NCBI RefSeq assembly: GCF_037083825.1
Contig: NZ_JBAPLU010000001.1
Coordinates: 186,001-250,000, forward strand
DNA from: Klenkia sesuvii
GTDB lineage: Bacteria > Actinomycetota > Actinomycetes > Mycobacteriales > Geodermatophilaceae
Reading direction: 5' to 3'
DNA length: 64,000 nt
Positions 15,969-24,329 of this stretch are shown here, in pieces (within the stretch, counting starts at the first letter, position 1; each line of letters starts with the position of its first letter). A program made the position numbers and the translations under genes. The notes beneath the pieces were generated by a model, which was not told the origin of the DNA, made no database searches, and worked only from the letters and a program-made list of their open reading frames with translations.

Positions 15969-16936
15969 CGGTGCGCCACCGCGGAGATCTCGGCCGCGGC
16001 CCGCTGCGCGGCGTCCCCGGGCGACCAGCGCGACCAGCCCGCCCCGCCGAGGGCGCGCGCCTGCTGCAGCAACCGCGGCCAGGCCGCGGTGTCGGGCCAG
16101 CTCGGCAGCCCGACGGCGATGCCCGCGCGGTGCAGGGCGTCGGTGGTGCGGTGCTGCTCGCGGAAGGGCCGGTCCTGGGCCACGACCACGGCCGGACGGC
16201 GGGCCGCGGCCACCTCGGCCAACGCGTTCTGCCCGGCGTGGGTCACCACCAGGTCGGCGGCCGACAGCACCGGCCACGGGTCGGCCGACCAGCCGCCGGT
16301 CCCCCCCAGCACCGTCCACGACAGCTCGGGGGTGACCGACCGCAACGCGTCGACGTCGTCCTGGGTCACCGCGCTGCCGCCGCTCCCGGCCAGCAGCACC
16401 GCGGTGCCCGGCGCCGGGTCGGCCGGGGGTCGGCCGTCGAACCGGGAGACCGCGCCCACGTGCACCGCGCGGTCGCCGAGGGCAGCCAGCCACGGCGGGT
16501 CGAGCACGTCCTGCGGCCAGAACGCCAGCACCCGGTCGGCGACGGTGTACCCGGTGGTGTGCGGGGCGTCGGTGCGGTCGCCGGGCATGGCGGTGACGAC
16601 GACGGGCACGCCCATCAGCCGCAGGAAGACGCTGACCTCGACCGAGACGTCGACCACCACGGCGGCCGGACGCGCCTCGTCGACCCAGGCGGCCAGCCGG
16701 GCCATCCGCTCGCGCATGCCGTCGTGCCCGCGCGGCGCCCAGTGCAGCGCACCGCCCGCGGTGACCTCCTCGACGGGGTGCGCGGCGTCGTCGGCCAGCG
16801 GGACCCACCCGGCGAAGGGGCCGCCGGGGTCGGGCAGCGACGACAGGCCGGTGACCGGGACGTCGAGCACGGCGGCCACCGCCGCGGCGCGGTGCAGGTG
16901 GCCGCGTCCCTGGTGGTGCACGTACCAGCCGATCAC
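15965..16936 (-). CDS. MurG/GT28-like glycosyltransferase, cluster member 2
   Basis: A 323-residue protein. The N terminus MIGWYVHHQGRGHLHRAA has the glycine-rich loop and HH motif of glycosyltransferases that act on lipid or small acceptors. The C-terminal half has VLLAGSGGS, a WSADPWPVLSAADLVVTHAG segment and QNALAEVAAARRPAVVVAQ, matching the UDP-sugar-binding part of GT28 (MurG and glycosyltransferase-28 C) proteins. The ATG lies 16 bases after the preceding gene. Donor could be a UDP-sugar, by family analogy only. Confidence 0.75.
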   Translation of the reverse strand: MIGWYVHHQGRGHLHRAAAVAAVLDVPVTGLSSLPDPGGPFAGWVPLADDAAHPVEEVTAGGALHWAPRGHDGMRERMARLAAWVDEARPAAVVVDVSVEVSVFLRLMGVPVVVTAMPGDRTDAPHTTGYTVADRVLAFWPQDVLDPPWLAALGDRAVHVGAVSRFDGRPPADPAPGTAVLLAGSGGSAVTQDDVDALRSVTPELSWTVLGGTGGWSADPWPVLSAADLVVTHAGQNALAEVAAARRPAVVVAQDRPFREQHRTTDALHRAGIAVGLPSWPDTAAWPRLLQQARALGGAGWSRWSPGDAAQRAAAEISAVAHR

Positions 16937-16952
16937 CGGCGTCCCCCCGCCC

Positions 16953-18173
16953 TCACGCAGTGGCCACCACGGTGGCGGCCAAGGAGCCGTAGAGCTGCTC
17001 GTACCGGTCGACCATCGTCTCCACCGAGCAGTGTGCCCGGGCCCGCTCCCGCGCGTCGGCCCGCGCCAGACCCTCGGCCTCCGGGATGGCCGCGGCCAGC
17101 CCGGCCACGTCGCCGGCGGGGACCAGCCGCCCGCACGCCGGCGTCAGCACCTCGGGGATGCCACCGCGGGCGAACGCCACCACGGGGGTGCCGCAGGCCA
17201 GCGCCTCGGCCACGACCAGGCCGTAGGGCTCGTCCCAGCACGGGGTGACCAGGGCCACCGAGGCCCGGCCGACGGCGCGGGCCAGCTCGGGGTGGTCGAG
17301 GTGGCCCAGGTGGGTGACCCCGCGGCCGAGGAAGGGGGCGATGGTGCGGTCGAAGTACTCCCGGTCGACCACCGGACCGGCGATCTGGAGCTCGCGGCCG
17401 GCAGCCAGCGCCGCCTGCACCGCCAGGTGGGTGCCCTTCTCCGGCACGATGCGCCCGGACCAGATCAGCGGTCCGCCGCCGGGCCCGGCCACCCAGCGGT
17501 GGAGGTCGACGCCGTTGGGCACCACCCCGACCTGCTGCCGGATGCCGGTGGAGGACCGCCAGGCCGACGCGGTGTGCTCGCTGACGGCCACCAGCTGCAC
17601 CGGCGTCGGCCCCCCGCTCTGCAGCGCGGACTCCAACCACGGCGTTGGTGGGCAGTGCAGCGTCTGGACCATCGGCACCTGCAGCGCCGGGGCCATCGCC
17701 AGCGGCAGGTAGTGCAGGGCGTGGTTGTGCACGAGGTCGAAGTCGTGGGCCCGGCGCCCGGTCAGCTCGAGCATCAGCGCGAGGTAGGCGTGGTGGTCCT
17801 CCAGGAACACCTCGGGCGCCATGCTCACGTCGGCCCGGGCGGCCGGGCTGACGTCGAGCTGGCCGACCGCCAGGTGCTCCACCGCCAGGTCGGGGTCCGA
17901 GCCCGGCGCGGCGAAGAGGGTCACGTCGTGGCCGCGGGCGGTCAGCGAGCGGGTGAGCTGCCAGACGTGGGACTCCAGCCCCCCGGCGAACGGCTCGGCG
18001 ATCGGGTACCGGCTGGAGGCGATCACCGCGATGCGCAGCCGGCGCCCGGTGTCCGGCCCCCCGGCCAGGTCGGTGCGGGGCGGCTCGGGGCGGGACGGGA
18101 CCGCGCGCAGGCGGCCACGGCGCGGCACGGTCACCCCGTGGGCGCGCTGGGGTGGGGGGGTGTTCTCGGGCAC
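16953..18173 (-). CDS. Family 4 glycosyltransferase, first gene of the cluster
   Basis: A 406-residue GT-B enzyme. Family features are FAGGLESHVWQLTRSL, VHNHALHYLPLAM, VVPNGVDLHRW, GPLIWSGRIVPEKGTHLAV and the C-terminal donor box WDEPYGLVVAEALACGTPVV followed by FARGGIPEVL. The first 45 residues are basic and Pro-rich and probably disordered. I chose the GTG at 18173 because an AGGAGG sits at 18186-18191 on the minus strand; a later GTG at 18134 lacks one. It heads a run of six overlapping or closely packed glycosyltransferase genes that likely build one extracellular glycan or glycolipid. Confidence 0.82.
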   Translation of the reverse strand: MPENTPPPQRAHGVTVPRRGRLRAVPSRPEPPRTDLAGGPDTGRRLRIAVIASSRYPIAEPFAGGLESHVWQLTRSLTARGHDVTLFAAPGSDPDLAVEHLAVGQLDVSPAARADVSMAPEVFLEDHHAYLALMLELTGRRAHDFDLVHNHALHYLPLAMAPALQVPMVQTLHCPPTPWLESALQSGGPTPVQLVAVSEHTASAWRSSTGIRQQVGVVPNGVDLHRWVAGPGGGPLIWSGRIVPEKGTHLAVQAALAAGRELQIAGPVVDREYFDRTIAPFLGRGVTHLGHLDHPELARAVGRASVALVTPCWDEPYGLVVAEALACGTPVVAFARGGIPEVLTPACGRLVPAGDVAGLAAAIPEAEGLARADARERARAHCSVETMVDRYEQLYGSLAATVVATA

Positions 18174-18539
18174 GGTCGGGCAGCACCTCCTGACGGCGGG
18201 CACCCCACGCCGGGCAGCGGCGGGGATCGAGCGGGGCGGGGACGGCGACCGGCACCCCGCTTCATGAGGTGTCGCGGCGAGCACCTCGACCTGGTCGACC
18301 GGCGCCCGGACCGTGTCGGCCGAACTGCCCGCGATCTTCACAGACCCCCCGCCCCCCCGCACCTCGACCCCCCCGCCTCGTGACCCCGGTCACCGCCCCC
18401 TCCGCTGCGTAACCGCCGTTTCCGCCGGGGGGGTTCACCGGTCCGGGTGAGCACGGCGGGCCGTCGTCCGCGCCGACCGGTTACGGTCCGGGTCGGTACC
18501 CGGCCGGCGGCACGCCCGGCCGAGCGACGAGGAGGGCAC
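18174..18539. other. Intergenic region between divergent genes
   Basis: This 366-base gap separates the minus-strand glycosyltransferase cluster from the plus-strand gene at 18540. It holds the AGGAGG of the glycosyltransferase gene (minus, 18186-18191), runs of C (18341-18372), a GAGGTG/CACCTC inverted repeat near 18266, and GACCG-GTTA-CGGTC near 18476. The AGGAGG of the plus-strand gene is at about 18528. No clear -35/-10 pair or gene is visible. Confidence 0.5.
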
Positions 18540-20279
18540 GTGACCGAGCGCGGCGACGGCGGAGCACCTGGCGGGGGCTCCGGCCCGTACCCGGGCAACG
18601 GCGGCGGCAACAGCGGCGGCGGCAACAGCGGCGGCAACGGCGGCGGCGGCTGGTCCGACTGGAGCACCCCACCCGGCCAGCACCAGGGCCCTCCACCCGG
18701 CCAGCAGCCGGGCCAGCCCTACGGCCCGCCGACCGGGCAGCCCTGGGGACCGCCGCCCGGCCAGCAGACCCCCCAGCAGCACCCCCAGCAGCACCCCCAG
18801 CAGCCCGGTCCCGACGGCCGGTACCCGACGCAGCAGTTCGGCGCCGTCCCCCCGGGCCGGCCGGGGCCGGCCGGGGCGTGGGACCCGGCGAGCGGTCCGG
18901 CGCCCTGGGCCGTCCAGCCCACCCGGCGCCGCAGCCGGAAGCCGCTGCTCATCGGGGTCGCGGCGCTGGTCGTGCTCGCCCTGGTCGGCACCGGGCTGTG
19001 GTTCCTGCTGCGGGGTGCCGACATCACCTACGCCGGCCGCACCGTCGCCGAGCCGCAGCGGGTGCTCGACGAGGCCGGGTCGACGCTGGACTCCTACGCC
19101 GAGGGGCGCGGCGGGGCGGTGTCCGACGACTCCGCCTGCTGGTTCCAGACCCTGTCGGCCGACACCACCGACGTGCGCGACGCCGTCGTCTGCGGGCCCG
19201 TGCTCTTCGTCGACGGGAACCCGTCGGCGGCCTGGCTGGACTTCCCCGTCACCCCCTCGACCGGGTCCGGCGACGTCACCTTCGAGGTGTCCGCCGAGCC
19301 GGCCGACCCCGAGCCGCGCCCGCTCGAGGACGCCGACCTCCTGGTCCGGCCCGACGGCGCCACGCCGCCGGAGGGCGCGGGGGATCTCGAGGTGCCGCAG
19401 CCCCCGCAGGCCGACCCCGGGTTCAGCGCCGAGGGCCCGTTCGACGACGTCGACCTCGTCGCCCCCGACGGCCCGGCCACCCTGTCCGGTGCCGCCGCGC
19501 GGGTGACGGTCACCGGCGTCGCCGAGACCGAGCGCACCGGCACCGGCGACGACGCGCGCAGCCCCGCCGACGGCGAGGTGTTCCGGGTGTTCAGCTACAC
19601 CATCAGCAGCGGCGAGGGGTACGCCAACACCGCCCCCGAGCTGTCCTACGTGGTCGAGGGCGGTGACCCGGTGGCGGTCGACCCCGGGCTGGTCGTGCCG
19701 GGCGCCACCGTCGAGGGGCTGCTCTCGGCACCCGCCGACGCCGACGTCGAGCTGGTCGTCGTCGACGACGGGGTGACCCAGACGCTCTCCCTGGTCGACG
19801 GCACCCCGGGGGCGGACAACCTGCAGGTCACGACCCGGGACAACCGCGCCTCGGCGACGCCGGGCACCCAGTCGCTGCCGGGCACCATCAGCCGGGACGG
19901 CCTCAGCGCCGACGCCACGTACACCCTCGAGGTCAGCAGCGCCCGCATCGGCTGGTACACGGCCACCGACATCTCGGCGACCCCGCCGGCGCCGGACCGG
20001 GCGTTCCTCGTGCTCCAGGACTACCTGACCGCGGACAACGCCAGCTTCATCGCCGGCAAGCCGCCGTCGAGCCTGTACACGCTGACCCTGCCCGACGGCA
20101 CCGTGGTGGCCGGGCAGAACCTGTCCCCCGACCCGAACCTGGTCGCGACGGCGTTCGACGTCCCGGCCGGCTTCACCGACGGCACGATCACCTTCGGCGG
20201 CTCGGGCGCGCTCGCCGACGGGTCGACCCTGACCTTCCCGGAGCAGCGGACCTTCCCGGTGACCATCCCGGCCAGCTGA
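18540..20279 (+). CDS. Type II membrane protein with Pro/Gly/Gln-rich N terminus
   Basis: A 579-residue protein of unknown function. Residues 1-130 are low complexity (GGGNSGG, PPGQQPGQP, QQHPQQHP), then a basic stretch (RRRSRKPLL) and one membrane helix at about residues 140-160. The rest is an exported, acidic beta-rich domain of about 420 residues. C-terminal pieces such as SLYTLTLPDGTVVAGQNL and FPEQRTFPVTIPAS suggest Ig-like strands. This layout is common for envelope proteins of Actinobacteria. GTG with a good AGGAGG upstream sets the start. No enzyme motif is seen. Confidence 0.7.
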   Translation: MTERGDGGAPGGGSGPYPGNGGGNSGGGNSGGNGGGGWSDWSTPPGQHQGPPPGQQPGQPYGPPTGQPWGPPPGQQTPQQHPQQHPQQPGPDGRYPTQQFGAVPPGRPGPAGAWDPASGPAPWAVQPTRRRSRKPLLIGVAALVVLALVGTGLWFLLRGADITYAGRTVAEPQRVLDEAGSTLDSYAEGRGGAVSDDSACWFQTLSADTTDVRDAVVCGPVLFVDGNPSAAWLDFPVTPSTGSGDVTFEVSAEPADPEPRPLEDADLLVRPDGATPPEGAGDLEVPQPPQADPGFSAEGPFDDVDLVAPDGPATLSGAAARVTVTGVAETERTGTGDDARSPADGEVFRVFSYTISSGEGYANTAPELSYVVEGGDPVAVDPGLVVPGATVEGLLSAPADADVELVVVDDGVTQTLSLVDGTPGADNLQVTTRDNRASATPGTQSLPGTISRDGLSADATYTLEVSSARIGWYTATDISATPPAPDRAFLVLQDYLTADNASFIAGKPPSSLYTLTLPDGTVVAGQNLSPDPNLVATAFDVPAGFTDGTITFGGSGALADGSTLTFPEQRTFPVTIPAS

Positions 20280-20294
20280 GCGGGGGCCCGGCGG

Positions 20295-20702
20295 TCAGCC
20301 GCGCAGCTCGGCCAGGATCGGCTTGGCCACGGCGAGGGCGTGGTTGGCCGCCGGCACCCCGGCGTAGACCGCGGTGTGCAGGCAGACCTCGGCGACCTCC
20401 TCGTCGGTGAGGCCGTTGTTCACCGCGGCCCGCACGTGCAGCGCGAACTCGTCCCAGTGCCGCAGCGCCGCGGTGATGGCCAGGGTGAGCATCGAGCGGG
20501 TGCGGCGGTCCAGCCCCGGCCGCTGCCAGAGGTCCCCCCAGGCCACCCGGGTGATGAAGTCCTGGAAGTCGGCGGTCAGCGGCACCACCCCGGCGACGGC
20601 GCGGTCGACGTGCGCGTCGCCCAGCACCTCGCGCCGGGTGCGCATGCCCGCGGCCCGGCGTTCCTCGTCCGTGCTCGGGGCCCCGTCGGTGGGGCCGGTC
20701 AC
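20295..20702 (-). CDS. pcaC: 4-carboxymuconolactone decarboxylase
   Basis: A 135-residue enzyme that decarboxylates 4-carboxymuconolactone to beta-ketoadipate enol-lactone. Conserved family stretches are MRTRREVLGDAHVDRAVAG, ITRVAWGDLWQRPGLDRRTR, LRHWDEFALHVRAAVNNGLT and VCLHTAVYAGVPAANHAL, with the catalytic-site His/Cys motif LHTAVYAG. It starts with GTG at 20702, overlapping pcaD by 4 bases. Last gene of the minus-strand pcaHGBDC operon. In some actinobacteria pcaC and pcaD are fused (pcaL); here they are separate. Confidence 0.92.
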   Translation of the reverse strand: MTGPTDGAPSTDEERRAAGMRTRREVLGDAHVDRAVAGVVPLTADFQDFITRVAWGDLWQRPGLDRRTRSMLTLAITAALRHWDEFALHVRAAVNNGLTDEEVAEVCLHTAVYAGVPAANHALAVAKPILAELRG

Positions 20703-21472
20703 CGGGTGCCGCCCAGGTGGGCCAGCAGCGCGTCGGTGACGTGCTGGGCCTGCTCGACGTTGGCGATGTGCGCGGCCGGCGAGACCGTGAGCAGCGCCGC
20801 GCCGCGGATGCCCGCGGCGATGGCCTCCTGGTGCTCGGGCGGCAGTGCGGGGTCCTCGGCGCCGCTGACCACCAGCGTGGGGGCGGTGATCGTGCCCAGC
20901 TGGTCGCGCAGGTCGAGCGCACCGACCGCGGCGCAGCAGCTGGCGTAGCCCTCGTCGTCGCAGTCGGCGATGCCCTGCCGCATGCGGTCCACCAGGTCGG
21001 GGTGGTCGGCGGCGAACCCGGGGGTGAACCACCGGCCGACCACGGCGTCGGCGAGGGCGGCGGTGCCGTCGGTGCGGGCGGTGGCTGCGCGGTCGCGCCA
21101 CGCGTCGGGGTTGCCCGGGTGGGCCGAGCTGCACAGCACGACGAGGCGGTCGACCCGCTCGGGGTCGCGCGCGGCCAGCCGCAGGCCGGTCATGCCGCCG
21201 ATGCTGAGCCCGACCACGTGCGCGCGGGTGATGCGCAGCCGGTCGAGCAGGGCCAGGACGTCGTCGGCGAGGTCGTCGACGGTCGAGTCGCCCTGCGGGG
21301 ACGGCGACCGGCCGTGCCCGCGGGTGTCGTAGCGCACCACCCGGTACCGCTCGGCGAGCGCCGCCACCTGCGGGTCCCACATCTCGAGCGTGGCGCCCAG
21401 GGAGTTCGACAGCAGGACGGCGGGGGCACCCTCCGGCCCGGTCACCTCGTGGTGGACGTCGATCGCGGTCAT
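20699..21472 (-). CDS. pcaD: 3-oxoadipate enol-lactonase
   Basis: A 257-residue alpha/beta hydrolase that opens 3-oxoadipate enol-lactone to 3-oxoadipate. The oxyanion region is LLSNSLGATLEMWDPQVAAL, typical of PcaD; the nucleophile elbow is VVGLSIGGMTG (Ser), the acid is in VVSGAEDPALP and the base His is in SPAAHIANVEQ. ATG at 21472 overlaps the pcaB stop (ATGA). Part of pcaHGBDC. Its product would need PcaIJ and PcaF, which are not in this window. Confidence 0.93.
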   Translation of the reverse strand: MTAIDVHHEVTGPEGAPAVLLSNSLGATLEMWDPQVAALAERYRVVRYDTRGHGRSPSPQGDSTVDDLADDVLALLDRLRITRAHVVGLSIGGMTGLRLAARDPERVDRLVVLCSSAHPGNPDAWRDRAATARTDGTAALADAVVGRWFTPGFAADHPDLVDRMRQGIADCDDEGYASCCAAVGALDLRDQLGTITAPTLVVSGAEDPALPPEHQEAIAAGIRGAALLTVSPAAHIANVEQAQHVTDALLAHLGGTR

Positions 21473-22824
21473 CGCTTCTCCTCGGGTGTCGGTGGCGGGG
21501 CGTCGGTGGCGGCGCGGACGGTGTGCGCGGCGAGGGCGGCGTCGACCTGCGCCGCGGCCTCGCCGGTGTCGGGGGTGGTCGCGGCCAGCAACGCGTCGGC
21601 GTCGACGTCGGTGCGCCCGCGCACGAGGTCGGCCAGCGACCGGCCCTCCCGGGCGGCCTGCCGGACGGCGTCGGCGGCCGCGTCGTGCGCCGGCCCCCGC
21701 CCCAGGGAGGGGGTCAGCGCGTCGGCCAGCGCCCCGGCCAGCTGGGCGCCCGACGCCGCGGAGACGACCGCGGCCGCACGCGCGGTGTCGAACCGCAGCC
21801 CGGACAGGCAGTCGGCCAGCCACGCCGCGGCCGACCCCGTGGTGGCCAGCAGGGCCGAGAGCGTGGGCCACTCGCTGTGCCACGCGCCGGCCGAGCGTTC
21901 GTGCTCCTGCTCCATGGCGCCGAACAGGGTGCCGACCAGCCCGGGGGCGCGCCGCGCGCAGGCGCGGGCGGAGATCGCGGCGACGGGGTTGCGCTTGTGC
22001 GGCATCGCCGAGGACCCGCCGCGGCCCTCGCCGGACTCGGTGGCCTCGGCCACCTCGGTCTGGGCCAGCAGGACGACGTCGACCGCGACGGTGGCGACCA
22101 CCCCGGCGGCGGCGCCGAGGGCCCCGGCCAGGTCGGCGACCGGCAGGCGGGTGGTGAACCACGGGACGGCGGTGGTGGTCAGCCCCAGCTCGTCGGCCAG
22201 TGCCGCGCGCACGTCGACCCCGGACCCGGAGCTGGCGGCCAGCGTGCCGACCGCCCCGCCGTACTGCACCGGCAGCGCGGCGTCGACCGCGGCCAACCGT
22301 GCCCGGGCGCCGTCGAGCCCGGCCAGCCACCCGGCCGCGCGGAACCCGAGCGTGGTCGGCAGCGCCTGCTGCAGCAGCGTGCGGCCGATGGCGACGTTGT
22401 CCCGGTGGTCGGCGGCGAGCCCGGCCGCGGCCCCCGCGGCGGCGGCCAGGTCGGCGTCGATCGCGGCGAGCGCCCGCCGCGCCACGAGCACCAGGGCGGT
22501 GTCGACGACGTCCTGGCTGGTGGCGCCGACGTGCACCGCGCCGGCGGCGTGCGGGCCGACCGCGTCGCCGAGCACCCGCACCAGGGGCGGCACGGGGTTG
22601 CCGGCGTCGGCCGCGCGGGCGACCACGGCGGCGACGTCGAGCGCGCCGGGCTGCGCGGCGACCCGGGTGACCTCGGCCGCGGCGGTCTCGGCGACCAGCC
22701 CGCAGCGCGCGGCGGCCCGGGCCAGCGCCGCCTCGACGTCGAGCATCGCCTGCAGCCAGGCCTCGTCGGAGACCGCGGCGGCGGCACCACCGCGCGCGAA
22801 CGTGCCGTCCCAGAGCCCGGTCAT
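21469..22824 (-). CDS. pcaB: 3-carboxy-cis,cis-muconate cycloisomerase
   Basis: A 451-residue member of the fumarase/argininosuccinate lyase superfamily. It cyclises 3-carboxymuconate to 4-carboxymuconolactone. The signature SSAMPHKRNPV (GSSxMPxKxNP) is present, with the active-site segments VHVGATSQDVVDTALVL and LLQQALPTTLGFRAAGWLAG. It follows pcaG and overlaps pcaD by ATGA, so the operon is translationally coupled. The C terminus (about 100 residues) is Ala-rich but intact. Confidence 0.93.
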   Translation of the reverse strand: MTGLWDGTFARGGAAAAVSDEAWLQAMLDVEAALARAAARCGLVAETAAAEVTRVAAQPGALDVAAVVARAADAGNPVPPLVRVLGDAVGPHAAGAVHVGATSQDVVDTALVLVARRALAAIDADLAAAAGAAAGLAADHRDNVAIGRTLLQQALPTTLGFRAAGWLAGLDGARARLAAVDAALPVQYGGAVGTLAASSGSGVDVRAALADELGLTTTAVPWFTTRLPVADLAGALGAAAGVVATVAVDVVLLAQTEVAEATESGEGRGGSSAMPHKRNPVAAISARACARRAPGLVGTLFGAMEQEHERSAGAWHSEWPTLSALLATTGSAAAWLADCLSGLRFDTARAAAVVSAASGAQLAGALADALTPSLGRGPAHDAAADAVRQAAREGRSLADLVRGRTDVDADALLAATTPDTGEAAAQVDAALAAHTVRAATDAPPPTPEEKR

Positions 22825-22846
22825 GCGCCCATCCTCACAGCCGGCG

Positions 22847-23509
22847 TCAGACCGCGAAGAAGACGGTCTCGTCCTCGCCCTGCAGCTGGATGTCCAGCCG
22901 GTAGCCGTCGTCGGTGGGCCGGGCGACCAGGGTCGCGCGCTGCTGCTCGGTGAGCCCGGCCAGCACGGGGTCGGCTGCGTTGGCCTCGGCTTCGTCGGCG
23001 AAGTAGACGCGGGTGACCACCCGGTCCAGCAAGCCGCGGGCGAAGACCGAGAGGTCCAGGTGCGGGGCCTGCCAGCCGCCCCGGCCGTCGGGCACCGGCC
23101 CGGGCTTGAGCGTGCGGATGGCGTACTCCCCGCCGGGGGTGGCCGAGCGCCCGAACCCGCGGAAGCCGGGGGTGGCCGCCGGGCCGCGGGGGTCGTCGGG
23201 GTGGGCGAATCGGCCCCGGGGGTCGGCCTGCCAGCTCTCGACCATCGCGTCGGGGACGACGTCGCCGTTGCCGTCGCGCACCGTGCCGCGCAGCCAGATC
23301 TCCCCCGGGGTGCCCGGCGCCACGGCGTCGGCACCGTCGGGCCAGGTCAGACCGATGGCCAGGTACGGGCCGACGGTCGCGCTGGGGGTGGTGGGGAGGC
23401 GGTGGGGCCCGTCGAGGAAGCCGCTGCCGCGGCGCGGGGTGCCCGGACGACGGTCGTTGCCCCCGTCGGCGTCGCGGACCAGGGGTGAGTCGTGCTCGTG
23501 CTCGCTCAC
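22847..23509 (-). CDS. pcaG: Protocatechuate 3,4-dioxygenase alpha subunit
   Basis: A 220-residue intradiol dioxygenase alpha subunit. It has the N-terminal PSATVGPYLAIGLTWP, the segment VPDAMVESWQADPRGRF and the end LDIQLQGEDETVFF. As expected for PcaG it lacks the full set of iron-ligand tyrosines and histidines held by PcaH. It starts with GTG at 23509, overlapping pcaH by 4 bases. Together with PcaH it opens protocatechuate to 3-carboxy-cis,cis-muconate. Confidence 0.93.
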   Translation of the reverse strand: MSEHEHDSPLVRDADGGNDRRPGTPRRGSGFLDGPHRLPTTPSATVGPYLAIGLTWPDGADAVAPGTPGEIWLRGTVRDGNGDVVPDAMVESWQADPRGRFAHPDDPRGPAATPGFRGFGRSATPGGEYAIRTLKPGPVPDGRGGWQAPHLDLSVFARGLLDRVVTRVYFADEAEANAADPVLAGLTEQQRATLVARPTDDGYRLDIQLQGEDETVFFAV

Positions 23510-24261
23510 GCGACATCTCCGTCGTCGTCGGTCTCGAAGGGGGTCTGGTCGGTGCCGCGCAGCACGATGTCCCACCGGAAGCCCAGCGCCCAGTCCGGCT
23601 GCGTGCGGGCGAGGTCGAAGGTCGCGACCGCGCGATGCCGGGCGGCCGGCGGGATCGCGTTGTAGATCGGATCCTGCCCGAAGAGCGGGTCGTCGGGGAA
23701 GTACATCTGGGTGACCAGGCGCTGGGTGAACGCCCGCCCGAAGAGCGAGAAGTGGATGTGCGCGGGGCGCCAGGCGTTGTGGTGGTTGCCCCACGGGTAG
23801 GCGCCGGGCTTGATCGTCGTGAACTCGTAGCGCCCGAGGTCGTCGGTGACCACCCGGCCCAGACCGTCGAAGTGCGGGTCGAGCGGGGCCGGCCAGTTGT
23901 CCACCACGTGCCGGTAGCGGCCGGCTGCGTTGGCCTGCCACACCTCGACCAGGGCGCCGGGCACCGGGCGGCCGTCGCTGTCGAGCACCCGCCCGAAGAC
24001 GTTGATGCGCTGCCCCTGGGCCTCGCCACCGGCGCGCAGGGTCAGGTCGGCGTCGCCGGCGGCGACGCGGTCCTCCCCCAGCACCGGGCCGGTGATCTCG
24101 GTGAGGCGGTGCGGCAGGTCGACCGGGGTGCGCAAGGGTGCCCGCGAGCCGGTCGAGCGGTAGTCGGGGAAGGCGACGGGGGTGCGCTGCCCGGCCTGCT
24201 CGCGCACGTAGCGGGGCAGCTCGAACCGGTCACCGCCGGCGGGGGATGTGGTCCCGGTCAT
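23506..24261 (-). CDS. pcaH: Protocatechuate 3,4-dioxygenase beta subunit
   Basis: A 251-residue catalytic beta subunit of the non-haem iron(III) enzyme. The iron ligands are visible: Tyr in AAGRYRHVVDNW, Tyr in KPGAYPWGNHHNAW, and two His in WRPAHIHFSLFG. The N terminus LPRYVREQAGQRTPVAFPDY is typical. ATG 24261 was chosen; an in-frame ATG 36 bases earlier would place the start inside the divergent promoter. First gene of pcaHGBDC, facing the IclR regulator gene across 68 bases. Confidence 0.94.
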   Translation of the reverse strand: MTGTTSPAGGDRFELPRYVREQAGQRTPVAFPDYRSTGSRAPLRTPVDLPHRLTEITGPVLGEDRVAAGDADLTLRAGGEAQGQRINVFGRVLDSDGRPVPGALVEVWQANAAGRYRHVVDNWPAPLDPHFDGLGRVVTDDLGRYEFTTIKPGAYPWGNHHNAWRPAHIHFSLFGRAFTQRLVTQMYFPDDPLFGQDPIYNAIPPAARHRAVATFDLARTQPDWALGFRWDIVLRGTDQTPFETDDDGDVA

Positions 24262-24282
24262 GCCGGGAACGTACGGCCCGGC
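24262..24282. promoter_or_regulatory. Inverted repeat in the pcaH/iclR divergent region
   Basis: GCCGGG and CCCGGC (6-bp arms) flank a 9-base centre containing the palindrome CGTACG. It lies directly before the pcaH ATG, in the 68-base gap shared with the IclR regulator gene. It is a candidate operator for that regulator. No clear pcaH Shine-Dalgarno is seen, so pcaH may be leaderless. Confidence 0.4.
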
Positions 24283-24329
24283 GTGGACCTCTGGCACGCT
24301 GTGCTTCCCGCTGGGTGGAAGGAGGACCG

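Noticed and set aside
20699..22330. One long 543-codon gene covering pcaD
   Set aside because: The upstream 286 codons are antisense-phase shadow of pcaB; pcaD starts at ATG 21472 with the usual 4-base overlap.
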